NCBI GenBank assembly: GCA_947034895.1
Contig: OX344762.1
Span: forward strand, 7,073,501-7,137,500
DNA: 64,000 nucleotides
Direction of reading: 5' to 3'
Source of the DNA: Rhytidiadelphus loreus
Taxonomy: Eukaryota > Streptophyta > Bryopsida > Hypnales > Hylocomiaceae
Shown: positions 49,655 to 60,753 of the stretch, piece after piece
Position numbering within the stretch: position 1 is the first letter of the stretch
Layout of the letters: the number at the start of each line of letters is the position of its first letter
The notes under the pieces: generated by a model
Seen by the model: the letters and a program-made list of their open reading frames with translations, nothing else
Databases searched by the model: none
Told to the model about the DNA's origin: nothing
Position numbers and translations under genes: made by a program

Positions 49655-49860
49655 AATCAAAGTTGATGCTTTAGTCTTTGTCCAAGGATAGTGCCAACAA
49701 GCCAATAATGAATGTGGTTGTAGATAGGATTTGTAGATAGGATTTGAAAACTGGTTGATACCCAAGGACAAAGTGGCAACAAGCCGACAATGAATGTGGT
49801 GGTAGATAGGATTTGAAAACTAGGTTGATGCCATAGTTGTTGTCCAAGGATAGAGCCAAA
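49655..49860. repeat. Short minisatellite
   Basis: Two to three imperfect copies of a unit contain GTCCAAGGATAG, GCCAACAAGCC, AATGAATGTGGTTGTAGA and TAGGATTTGAAAACTGG. It abuts the truncated left edge of the neighbouring piggyBac-like copy. Confidence 0.7.
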
Positions 49861-50422
49861 AATTGTTAGGCAAATTAACACAAAGTGTGAAGAATTTGCA
49901 TGGTGTTGGAAAATTTAATATTTGGAGAAAGTGTTGATGTTCTTATTCCTAGATCTTATGCATATTCTCACAAATCAATAGAAACCACAATTTTGACCAA
50001 TCCAAAAAAAATTCAAATGTATAAGATAAAAATTGCATTTTTGGCAAATTTTTTTAATTAAATCTTCAATATTCATTTGAAAAAAATCTAAAAATAGTTT
50101 TTAAATTTTGATTGTATAGTACCCACCAACAAGTTTATGTTTAGAACATGCAATTAATAAAAACAGAGTACATACCTCTAATTTCTAATTGCCACTATAT
50201 GCCCCCAAATGATCCAAATCAAAACCCACAAAGTGCATTGGAAAGATAATGAAGTCTACTTTACTAATGTATTAAGCATTTGCAAAAAAATTATGGAATT
50301 ATATATAAGTATAACATTTTTTGACAAACTATCTACCTTCTAGCACTACGACCATTAGCTTTGAATATGGCCTTCATACGATAAGGCATGCTAGCAATGA
50401 GAACTTCAATAATCTCTAGAGA

Positions 50423-50511
50423 CACTTTTTTCCATGCCCTTGGAATGGTTTTGACTCATTCTTCTTTGTTTTGGAAAAGTCAAAACCATTCCAAGGGCAT
50501 GGAAAAAAGTG
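50423..50511. repeat. Perfect 34-bp inverted duplication inside the transposase relic
   Basis: The arms at 50423-50456 and 50478-50511 are exact reverse complements around a 21-nt spacer. A partial extra direct copy (CAAAACCATTCCAAGGG) follows at 50514-50530. The perfect match in otherwise decayed DNA points to a recent local inverted duplication. Confidence 0.9.
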
Positions 50512-51523
50512 GCAAAACCATTCCAAGGGTAGAGAAGTTTTGACTTTGTTGATAGCACTTCATATTGGACACTGCCTTTCACAATTTTCTATAGGTTTTA
50601 GATGGGATTTAAGTTAGAAGAGTTTGCGGGCCATGAAAACATTATCTTGCCATGCGCTAGCTTCCATTCACTTGATTCCTTGCTATGGTGCACTATAGCA
50701 CCATCTTCTATGACTACAAGTGTCTTAGGATGATCGTGGAGAAGTAAAAAACACTCAATTAGTGTTCATAGACTACATCAACAAAGTCCCTACTTCTCCA
50801 TGTATAAGGAGAAGGAACTTATCAAAACTAATGAATGCATCCCATACCATCACTAGTGAACAACCAAATTAAAAAGACAACACTAAATAATCTCAAGAAA
50901 ACCTTTTGTGTGACTTTTGCCATATCTTCACTTGCCTTGATTTTTTTCCAATTTTTATGAAGATTTGTTTGTCTATATCACATTCTTTCAATTAGATGTT
51001 GTCTAGTGCTAGTATTCATAGCTCTAAAGCACACCGTACACCACCACTACAATCACTTCTTACAATCAAGAACACCTACAATCTCACACAATCTATTTCT
51101 ATCTCTAGAAGTGCACTTATTCACCAAAGCACAAGCACAATGTATCCACAAGCTACCACATTGTTTGGCCAAAGCATGTTTTGCATTGAGAGGTTGTTGG
51201 GGTTCCATATATGAAGCTTTGATTGACAAAAATTTGAATTAAGTTGGCGCAAGAAGCATTGACATTGCCATCACAATGTAGGAGGTGCAAACATAACCTC
51301 AAGTGCAATCAATGCAATTCAAGTTTTCCTAGACAAATGGCTTCAATAAGCATCTAAATGACACCTAGCATGTACTTAATTTGTTTTCCAACATATAGGT
51401 GGTAGTGTCACAAAGTTTAGAGGTCTAAAGTGGGAGATATAATCAATCAAAATTGCACTTCATTTTCAATGGCATTCAAAGTTCAAAAATTTGAACGTTG
51501 TCATGATGTGGGCCGTCTATTAG

Positions 51524-52110
51524 TTAAATTTAGGCATCTTACTACTATTGAGGTTGAATCCAAGTTGTGAGAGGGTCAGGTTTGATAGGTGGATGAATTC
51601 ATTAGGGATTTAGTTTCTTTGAGGGTTTAGCCTCATTGGGAGGTTAGGTCATGGAGGAAGTTGCTCTCGTAAGGGTTGGACGGTCATTTGTCCTTTATAG
51701 GTTGTAGCTTTAGAACCCTAAAGTAGGTATTTAAAGGCTAGGCTCCCATCTTTAGAGGGACTTCTCTTTTGTACTTTGGGGTTTGCTTGCACTTTAATTA
51801 GAGGTTACTTTTGGCTCAAAAATTGGTTATTCTTTTTGTAGTGTTGATAATTGAATGCTATCCTTTTAGTATAAGATGGTTTATTTCCTTAAGGTTCTTG
51901 CAAAGATTGTTCTTTTGAACTAAAAGAGTGTAGACTTAGGCAAACTTCAGAGGGTTTCAAATACTATTGCAACTAACATGTCTAAGGGTAAATGGTTGGA
52001 TTGAGGTTAGGTTGTTGGAAACTACTTTCTTTTGGGGTCTATCGTTGGTTTGGATGTGAGATTAGAGTTTTTTAGATTTTCTTTTTTTCTTTTCACAAAC
52101 ATTTACCGCA
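51524..52110. mobile_element. Candidate solo LTR
   Basis: A 587-bp segment is flanked by the 5-bp repeat ATTAG at 51519-51523 and 52111-52115. The right end TTTACCGCA is typical of plant LTRs, and TATTTAAAGGC near 51730 could be an LTR TATA region. The left end starts TT, not the expected TG, which could be a mutation. It interrupts the 5' part of the Tc1/mariner relic. Confidence 0.5.
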
Positions 52111-52297
52111 ATTAGGAGCCCTATGTATTTCCAGATAGACATCAAATCTTACAACAACGTAAACTTGCTAGTGAGTATAGTACATATACTTTATATTTTT
52201 TGAGCTTCACATTATCTTCTTTGACGCAAACTTCAAAAAAGTTTTAGAACTTATATTTTATAACACATCTTAAATACCTTGGGCTTTTAGAAATTAA

Positions 52298-54104
52298 AAG
52301 TGGCATTAGAAACAAAACCCAATGATTGTATTTTATTATATCCCATTTGATTTATTGCAATCTTGCAAATTCACATAACCAATCCATTCAATTGGAGTCT
52401 TTCCTTAGATGTTGTGTGATTGAAAGTGTAAGATGGAAAAATAAAAAATAGGGTGAAACTATGAAAGCACAAAACACTTGCTAATTTTGTTGCATTTGTC
52501 CATCTTAGAAAGTAGTATTAGGAGAGTTATGAATTTTCAAAATAAAATATTTAAATTTTAAAATAAAATATGGGTAATTAGAAGAATATTGTAAATAAAA
52601 TTTTAGGTGTAGGAAAAAGAATTCCCAAATATTATACACAAAACAAGTTAATGGAAAATTTCACACAAAAAGATGCTTTGAGGTTTAAATTGTTTGAAAA
52701 TAATGAAAACATTCAAAAAAATAAAACAAAAATAGTCTATTTATATAAACTTTATAGAGATGAGATTCAACTAATGAAATTATAGAAAACTCTTCTTGAA
52801 TGTCTAGAAATGCATTGCAAGAGAACCATTTTTTTGCTACTATATAGAAAATAAGAACTTTCTTTTTTAAAACTCTTCAACAAATAGATGTAATCCAATT
52901 AGAAGAACCTTTTCTCTGAATTTCTAAGTAAGTGAGATTTATTATTTTGGATATTTGACATTGTTAAAAATCATCAAAACAACTAATCTCTATAAAGTAA
53001 GAAAATTTAAATTTAAATAATATATGTTTTTTTTTTAATTTCAAAAAAATATGAACTACATTTGAGATTGTATAATACACTTCAAGTATTAATTTCAAAT
53101 ACATTGACTCTATGCTCCAAAAGTTATGCTTGGATTTGAGTTAGATATGCGATAAATTACACATAATAGTACAAGTGTTTCTTGCTTTCACCCAATAAAA
53201 AATTTAAAACTCAATTCAAGTGAAGCTATATTGAATTTTATGTTCTATTTTCCAATTTGCTTCTTTTGGTCATAAGATAGATTAGAAAAGACTTCAAATC
53301 CTTAAAAGATTTCAAAACAAAGTAGATTTACATTTAGATTTGTAAAGTCGCAACTAATCGAATAGGATATTTTTCACTTTATCTCTCATACATGCTCTCA
53401 AAGTAGGACAAATTGATGATCAACTTCAAACTTCAAACAATTTTGTTTCTTACTCTATACCCTAAACATTTGATTTGATTAAAAAATAATATCTACAAGG
53501 ATTCAACTAGTTGAGAGTAGTGGAGTGTGCTTCATTTATTATTAAATACTTTCTTATAGGAAGACAAAAGAAAAACACCACATCAAAATTAGAAGGTAGA
53601 ATTAAAGGATATCTCTAATGTTTTTCTTAAATAAATAAAAGAAAAAAAGTCTTAGAATATGTTTATTTGCAATACTTATTTTGGATGTAATATCATTCTA
53701 CCCTTTGAAAGCCATTCACACTTAAAAGAATTTTTTGTACACAAGTAAGGTATAATTGGTCTGAGATAGGCAATTGCAAGTACTATGTACAAAATCTTTT
53801 TTCTAATCAAATTTGGCAAGTATATAACTTATAAGATATTACATAATGGAAGATAAGTATACTATGTGTTATATAATGGAAGATAGTATGCTAGATATAA
53901 TATGAACCCAAAAATGTGGAGTGTAAAAATATTACCAGTACTCCAAGAGGCATCAAAATTTTAGACCTTATTGGAGAAGACTAGAAAAAATGTATAGTTT
54001 TGCAATCTATAGGGTTAAATTTCCAAAAGAATTCCCACACATTTTTTTATTAGCTCTAAAGACATATTTGTTCCCAAAATTGACCTTGGCTAGGCTCTCA
54101 TGAC
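52298..54104. other. AT-rich intergenic DNA
   Basis: No gene. A sequence related to the 39550-40091 element appears around 53750-54014. It ends CTATAGGG before TTAA at 54015-54018, so a degraded piggyBac-like copy may end there, but I cannot place its left end. Confidence 0.35.
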
Positions 54105-55540
54105 AACTATGCTAGTATGTGAGCCTAGAAATGTGAGCCTACGAGCCTTAAGCCTAGGTACATAGGTACTCTACAACTATTGGAGATGTCTATAACATAC
54201 ATACTTATAATATAAACATCCCTTAACTATGGAAGGTGCCTATAACATACACACCTTTAATATAAATATTCTATAACCATGGAAGGTGCTTATAGCCTTG
54301 TAACATAGACACCTATAATATAATTAGGTACCTATAATATAAACATCCTATAACCATTGAAGGTGCTTATAACATAGGTACTTACAACATACACACCTTT
54401 AATATAGGTGCCTATAACATACACGCCTTTAACCTAAACGACCATTGTCCCTTTGAGGGACAAATGCGTTTTCGGACAAGTACCTACTGGCTGAAATTTT
54501 CTCCTAATTTTTTGAAATTTCTTTTAGAGGTAGGAAAGTTGATTAGCTTCGTGGGTATATAATTTTTTTCAAAATTTATGCCTGGGAACAATAGTTATGA
54601 CTAAATAAGCTCAAACGAGGGGATGATGGGTAGCTCGGGCAGCCAAAAAAAATGGACAAAAATTTGAATTTTCTTTTTAATATTATTTTTTCTCATAGAT
54701 TATATTTTTTTTCTATCTGGAAAGCTTTTATTCATTTCATTTTGATATGTTATGAAAAAGTTATGGACATTCTTGTTTTTCGGGCAGTTAGAGCATTTTT
54801 TTGAAAAAAATAACTTGAAGGATTCATTTCTGAATGCAATTTTTCAAATTTTTTTTTCATGGTCTGGTTTACTTGCTAAAACAATCTCACCATTGGGATT
54901 AGTGCATTTTAATTCCATCTAAAATATATGAATATTTTAGATTTTCCTTCTGTCTCATACCTACTTCTACTTAACAATTTTTTTAAGAATGATAATTAAT
55001 TTTTTTTTTGAATTTTTTTTTTACCTAGACTTTGAACTCAATTCTCCAATATAAAGATTTAAAGCTCAAAACTCTGTAGTACAAAAATTTTAAGTTAAAA
55101 ATGTTCAAAGTCAAAAAATCTAGTCCCGCAATGTGCTGAAAAACTTGTTTAGTCCACTTTAAACCCAGATATCTTGCAATCTGAGCGGTCAAAAATTCTG
55201 AAATTTCTTCTACACACTTTCATACTATTTAGGTGTAAGATCCTATGGTTAGATATGAAAAATAAACAGTTTTATTAATTTTTTTTACTCCTTGCTATAG
55301 ATATGGTAGTTTTGAGTGTTTTCTGGCAGAAAAAAGGCCTTGGTCCTTTAGGGATTAATATAAATATCCTATAACCATAGAAGGTGTTTAAAACATAGAC
55401 ATCTATAATATAATTAAGCACTTATAATATAAACATCCTCTAACCATGTAAGGTACTTATAACATAGGTACCTACAACATAAACACCTATAATATAAACA
55501 TCCTATAACTATAGAAGGTGCCTATAACATAGAAGCCTAG
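54105..55540. repeat. Minisatellite of TATAACATAGGTGCC type, split by an insertion
   Basis: Units built from CTATAACCATGGAAGGTGC, TATAACATACACACC and TTTAATATAAATATTC fill 54105-54432 and resume at 55355-55540. Related patches occur near 11400-11600 and 22200. The break coincides exactly with the ends of the piggyBac-like element 54433-55354. Confidence 0.8.
54433..55354. mobile_element. piggyBac-like element with preserved empty site nearby
   Basis: A 922-bp element lies between TTAA at 54429-54432 and TTAA at 55355-55358. The left end is CCTAAACGACCA and the inverted right end TCCCTAAAGGACCA. Joining the flanks at a single TTAA restores CCTTTAATATAAATATCC. This is nearly identical to the intact unit at about 54262, which reads CCTTTAATATAAATATTC. 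That shows both the target and the 4-bp duplication. The interior is related to 30021-31163. No transposase frame. Confidence 0.82.
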
Positions 55541-56136
55541 GCTCCAGGGGGTTTTTTTGGGGCGAAATTTCGCCCAATTGTCAGAAATCTGACCTCTTTG
55601 GCTTCATCCCTCCAAAAATTGGCCTCTACAGTGAAGCCAACACAGGGACACATGTCCAAAAAACAAACCCTGTTAGGCTCCTATGCTCATGGGCTCAAGA
55701 TCCTATGCTCACATAATAGCAACCGTAGCTCTCATGAATAGAGGTTTTACATTTTAGACAAGAATTTTTTGAAAGTTGGTTTTAGAAACAAATCACAATT
55801 AGACGTAGTTACCTTAGTCAAGGATCAATCTCACATACATAGTCAACCAATGCGCAAAGTTTCTAGATATTTCAAATTCTTAGCAAACAAAACACATTCA
55901 TGTCAAGTGAAGCAAAATTGAAATTTTGAACTTTTAATGAATGCAAACATGTCTTGCACCCTTCCAAAATTTCTTGTCATCCATTTAAATGTGTTTAGAT
56001 TATTAAACATTTGTATTGTTGAGATTTTAAAAACTCTTCTATGTACTTTTTTAGTTCCAACAACAATTTTTTTTTTTTTTTCAAAAGCTAACTTCTCTAG
56101 GGAAATATATGTCCCTCTAAAATTGACTTTCAAAAG

Positions 56137-56454
56137 TCATTAGATGGATTTCCAGCATTGTGGAGGGCCGCGAGTTATCAGGCTTGGAAATTGCTGCAAA
56201 CTCACTGCGAACTCACTGCGAATTGCTGCGAACTGCCTGCTGATGTGGTCGAGCGACTGCCACATCAACAAATTTTAATTTTTTTTTTCTGTTTTTTTTC
56301 TCATTTCAAGAATGTAAAATTTTATTTTTATTTTATTTTTCAAAAATTTTCTATCAGGAACAGCTCGAGAACGGCTGTTCCTTGAAATTGCCGGGGGATC
56401 AGGGTCGGGAACAAGCTGAAAAGGCCCTCCCCACCCCCCGAAAACATCTAATGA
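56137..56454. mobile_element. GC-rich inverted-repeat element, copy 2
   Basis: A 318-bp element has ends TCATTAGATG and its exact inverse, each followed by GC-rich arms (GGAGGGCCGCGAG on the left, GGGGAGGGCCTTTTC inverted on the right). The arms and the T-rich core match the layout of 33107-33398. It includes a small internal inverted repeat, GAACAGC...GCTGTTC, near 56360. Confidence 0.75.
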
Positions 56455-56514
56455 GTTAGAATGAAAACCTTTAGAATTAAGATTTTTAGAACATAATATA
56501 TAAACTTTTAAAAA

Positions 56515-57575
56515 AAATACTATAAATGGATACTACAAGTGAGTCTTGTGTTGTTGCCACAACCAAAATAAAAATAAAATAAATTTTCTAATTTTTTTAT
56601 CCAAGAAAAACTTTGAAATTCAATAACTTTTACACCATAGATCCACATGCCATGAAAAAAGTTTGTGCACTCATCCTCATAGAGAACTTTCTGATGGTAC
56701 TAAGAACAAAATTACGGGATTCACATTTGTGAAGATCTTACTATAACAAAAAAATCAACCTAATTTAATGTATGGACTAGTGTGTCTTATGTCATTGCCG
56801 TAATATAATAAAATAGAAATAAAAGTAATTTTCTAATTTTTTAATTCATAAAAACTTTGAAATTCAATAATTTTCAAACAATGAGTCGGAACGCCACCAA
56901 ACACACCCCTCCTTGCTAAGAGTTTTCTAATGGTACCAAGAATGAGACCAAGGGATGCATGGTCCAATAGATCTCAATGTAACAAAACAAAACAAAAAAC
57001 AAAATTAAGGTATAGACTAGTCAAAATAAATAAAATGTAATTTTTTAATTCAAAACTTTATGCACAAACGAGTGCGAAGGCTTTGTTTTGTAGTGTTTGA
57101 ATATGCAATGTGAAGTTATGTTTTTTCCAAAATAAAAGATAATTTAATTCAATTATTAATTTTGAAGTAATTCAAAAATCCATAACTTTCACACTTTAGG
57201 TCCAAACGTTATGAAATAAAGTCCATGCATCTCTCCTAACAGATAGCTTTCCAATAGTACTAGGAATGTGATTGAGGGATTCATGGTTTCTTAGATCTTA
57301 GCATATCAAACAAAACAAAACAACAAACCTAACTTAAGGTATAGACTAGTGTAACTTGTGTTGTTGCCACAATATTTGCCAAAGTGAAAGTAATTTTTTA
57401 ATCCATAAAAACTTTGAAATTCAATAACTTTCACATTGTAGTTTGAAACACCACGAAACAAAGTCCATGCACCGCTCCTCACAAAGAGCTTTCCAACAAT
57501 ACCAAGAACTTGCTCAGAGGACACATGGTCTAGAAGATTTGAACATAACAAACAAACAACCTAACTTAATGGATA
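56515..57575. repeat. Tandem array, about 240-bp unit, four copies
   Basis: Landmarks such as CCTAACTTAAGGTATAGACT and AAACTTTGAAATTCAATAA recur. Unit boundaries fall near 56759, 57000, 57327 and 57561. One unit is longer because of an extra AT-rich stretch. The array is noncoding. Confidence 0.8.
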
Positions 57576-59541
57576 GATAGTATTCAAGAAGCTAATAAAA
57601 CAAACCAAGAATATTTAGGGTTAAAAATATTCAAACATATTTTGCATTTTTACCATGTTTAGCTTAAATATATATTTTTCAAAATTTTGACAATCTTCCC
57701 ATTATTTTTTCTTTGGAAGGTTTTGCAAACATTGTTGTCTCCTAGGAGGTTAAGGTGGTCAATCCATCGACTCCTTGGCTTGCTTATTATAAATTAACCA
57801 AACATTTGAGAATGTCCACTTAGCTCTATACACGACTCCAAAATTTACAAACCAAAGTAAATAAATTACAAAATGCAAATTAGATTAAATTGGTCATTTC
57901 AAAGGCATCATGATTGAAAGCATTAGTATGAAATGAATAATGCTCTATTTTATGAAAAATATACTGAATATAGTAATGTGAATTAATATGTAGGATTTAA
58001 AATTTAGAATATTTAATTTGATGGAAAATTATTTTACTATGAAGTTTATTGTTAATGCATATGACATAAAAGTTTTTTTCAAATGTTATAACGATGTCAT
58101 TTCAAACTAACTAAGGTTCCATCAAAGAAGCTCTTTGAACTCATACGGGTGGATTGTCCTTATTCCTCGTTCTCCAAAACCATAGAAATCATATGTTTGT
58201 TTTAAATTCGTGATAGCTAATGAAATGCCCAAACCTTGTAATCATTTGTTTTGTAATTGTGAATTGTATTTACTTGTTCAACAATGAAGATACCTAATTA
58301 CAAGTGTTCTCTTGGACTTCAAATTTTTAGAAAGAAAATTATCTCTTAGTTACAAGTTATCAATGTTTTTAATTACAATTACAAGGCTTGGATGTGGACT
58401 TAGAGGACAAAGATATGGTTCTACCATTGACAAAACTAGGAATGAAGCCAATTTAGTTGGCTAACTAAAGGTACTTTACCAACAATGACCAAGACTTCTT
58501 GGGATTTTTGGTGTTTTTAGATATCTTTGTATAGAATATACAAGTGAAAATGCATTTTAAAAATAATTTTTAAAAATTCCATGAATTTCTAAAATGGGCT
58601 CTTAAAAGAAATAAAGACATAAAAAGGAAATAAAACATAACCCTAAAAATATATCCTAAACCAACTCCCTTGAAGCAATTCCCAAATGAGTGCAAAATTC
58701 AATCTAAGCCATCAATCTCATGTGATGATGAATGAGTTGCTTTCCAAGTTACTTAACTACTAAAAGAATAAGGGGATCTAAGTATAGCTCTTATTTTCTT
58801 GACTAGCTCTTGTAGCAAGAATAATTCCTAAATTGTGTGGAATAATTTTGATGGTTGCCACTATTGAAATGAAAGAAGACTTATGTAGCGTTCCTATGGA
58901 AAAAAATCAATGAAATTGCACAATTTTTGAGAAAATGCTAGCATTGACAAAATTATTGAAAAATGTTCGGTTAGGTGGTACTTTGTAAATATGTTGAAAT
59001 CAAAATGTTGAAATCAAAATGCTCAAAAACACTTCAACAATTTTGATTTCTTTCCCATAGGTACATATATATCATCATGATTTTGATGTGTAGTTATTTT
59101 CAAATCATTTTGAGGTGTGAAAAAAAAGATATGAGGATCTAAAGTGACAACCCTCAACACCTTCTCCATACTCCAAAAATTAATCAAAAATTGCAATCCA
59201 TCATTTCTTGATCAGATTACACTAACATATTCAATTGATAAAAATCATCTAGGGTCTCTTTGTTATTCATGAACTGTTAATGAGGTTCACATTTTGGATT
59301 TCATAGATGGATACATTTGAAAAGCCACTTGGTGACCTTGTGGACGTTCAGGGGTTAATCACCTTGGATGCAGAAATCTTTGCCATCAAGCCCAAACAAA
59401 AATGACATTGTCTGGCTGAACCTTGCGACTCCAAGAAATGTAACAATCGCAGGATGTTACGGACAGACACCTGATCATCTAAACCACCAAACCGCAATAC
59501 GTTTCTTGTCTTCAAGCGTCTTCGGGAGCATTGTCTACCTC
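57576..59541. other. AT-rich intergenic DNA with a solitary piggyBac-like end
   Basis: At 59341-59354 GGACGTTCAGGGG precedes TTAA at 59355-59358. It resembles the right end of 3497-3718 (GACGTTCAAGGG). No left end could be matched. No gene is supported to the left of the SICKLE-like transcript region. Confidence 0.4.
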
Positions 59542-60090
59542 ACCCTATACAAAGACCAGTCACTAGTGTACTCTCAACAATGGATGGCAACAGGATGTAC
59601 TCAGCATCGTTGTTGCAGCAGAAACCTATCACAACATTTAATCTGATAAACAAGAATGCAGGATGTTGAGAGGAATTCGACAATATAATAAAGGTATAAG
59701 AGATTACAAACTTGCGGTTCAGCGGGAGAGAAAAAACCCAGTGGTTACGATCAATTCAATGTCACGAACAGTATCCGCAGCTTTCAGAACGGCAAAACAG
59801 GGGCTGGCAAAGTAGGAAGACCCTATACAAAGACCAGTCACTCATGTACTCTCAAAATGCAAGGCAATAGGATGTCCCGAGCATTGCTGCAGCAGAGACC
59901 TATCTACAACATTCAATCTCATCAAAGAAGCATGCAACGTCTTCAGAAAGGCATTCGACAACATAAAATACTCATAGTGACCGCTTTGGAATGGAATAAG
60001 ACATAGCAAACTTCCGGTTCAGCAGAGAGAAATAATAATCTTTACGGTGTTCGATTCAATGTCATGTACAGAATCTCAGAATTTGCAAGG
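59542..60090. repeat. 278-bp tandem duplication in the 3' flank of the SICKLE-like gene
   Basis: ACCCTATACAAAGACCAGTC occurs at 59542 and 59820. The following roughly 270 bp align with moderate divergence, including GTTCAGC, GAGAGAAA and TTCGATTCAATGTCA-like blocks. Because the gene reads right to left, the duplication covers its likely 3' untranslated region. Confidence 0.75.
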
Positions 60091-60144
60091 AAAAGGAAAG
60101 AGCAAAAAAGAGCTAGCCAAGAAGGTAAAGTGGCGACATCATAC

Positions 60145-60753
60145 TCATGGCAACAGGTGCCGCCATGGATCTTCCACCATGGACTTCTGGTAGTAAAGCT
60201 CAGGACGATCCCTTGCGGAAACTGAGCCCCCTCCTCCTCGTCCTCTTGCTTGGTTCCCCTCATGTCGTGGTTGAAAGCCTCCTCTTCCAAGCCCGGACCC
60301 TCTACCTCGTCCCGCCCCTCTCCCAGGGCCAAAATTTGGCCTCTTGATGGGCCATGTTGCCTCGCCATGTTGCTGCAGAGACTCCACAGCAGGAGGTGCA
60401 GGAGCAAAGACCTGTTGAGGATGGTACATAGGAATGGGGCTGCCGAAACCTCCCACCTGAGGACCCGTAGGAGGAGGAACCGGTGCTGGAGGGTAAAACT
60501 TCGGTCTCCATTGAGGACGAGAACCTCCAGGGGAATGTCCTGGTTCTTTCCGTTTCGTGTGAATGAAGCCGGCTGCTGGGTTAGAGTAGTAGTTGAACCG
60601 CGGAGTATGAGCATCAGATGTGGGAGTGGCTTCTTCAAAAGGATTCGCAAGCTTCCCACTGGGATGGTCTGGGATCGGGGCACTTTGTGAAACACCTTCG
60701 GCTTGCTCACGCATGGCCTTCAGCCTTGCTCGCCGCGCCTCTGGGTCTTCCAT
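60145..60753 (-). CDS. SIC: SICKLE-like proline- and glycine-rich protein
   Basis: A single coding exon of 202 residues. It begins MEDPEARRARLKAMREQA, a basic helix, followed by an aromatic block RFNYYSNPAAGF at about 52-63. Then come a Pro-rich stretch (85-122), an RGG-like Gly- and Arg-rich stretch (142-176) and the end YYQKSMVEDPWRHLLP. The opening RLKAMR, the FNYYSNP block and the SMVEDPW end are features I recall from the plant SICKLE family, which is linked to microRNA biogenesis and pre-mRNA splicing in Arabidopsis. The protein is shorter than the Arabidopsis one as I remember it. A splice acceptor (TTTCGCAG) 15 bp before the ATG indicates an intron in the 5' leader. Confidence 0.78.
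   Translation of the reverse strand: MEDPEARRARLKAMREQAEGVSQSAPIPDHPSGKLANPFEEATPTSDAHTPRFNYYSNPAAGFIHTKRKEPGHSPGGSRPQWRPKFYPPAPVPPPTGPQVGGFGSPIPMYHPQQVFAPAPPAVESLQQHGEATWPIKRPNFGPGRGAGRGRGSGLGRGGFQPRHEGNQARGRGGGGSVSARDRPELYYQKSMVEDPWRHLLP

Larger units (their letters stand above)
50122..52175 (-). mobile_element. Decayed Tc1/mariner-type transposon
   Basis: The minus strand carries broken pieces of a Tc1/mariner (IS630) transposase in shifting frames between about 51250 and 50340. In order these are a VMVW motif, EDGAIVHHSK, WPANSSNLNPI and the C-terminal SMPYRMKAIFKANG. These match the catalytic-core landmarks of the family, but stops and frameshifts make it inactive. The ends CCCACCAACAAGTTTATGTT and, inverted, CTCACTAGCAAGTTTACGTT form terminal repeats next to TA. 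The flanks also share the 8-mer TATAGTAC (50115-50122 and 52176-52183), so an 8-bp duplication is an alternative reading. Without the LTR nested inside it, the element is about 1.46 kb, a normal Tc1 size. Confidence 0.72.
49876..52293 (-). mobile_element. piggyBac-like copy split by a nested insertion
   Basis: Read on the minus strand, 52293-52184 and 50114-49876 together match the 8956-9455 and 32260-32762 family. The family's CCCC end is decayed here (GGGCTTTTAG then AAA), but it is still followed by TTAA at 52294-52297. The other end is missing, truncated against a minisatellite. About 2.06 kb of foreign DNA separates the two halves. Confidence 0.65.

Noticed and set aside
59368..59646. 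92-codon plus-strand frame starting MQKSLPSSPNKND
   Set aside because: It crosses the start of the 278-bp duplication in the 3' flank of the SICKLE-like gene and the second copy does not keep it open; no recognised domain.
60042..60710. 222-codon minus-strand frame overlapping the SICKLE-like gene
   Set aside because: It is a shifted frame of the same exon; the other frame carries the conserved start and the SMVEDPW ending.
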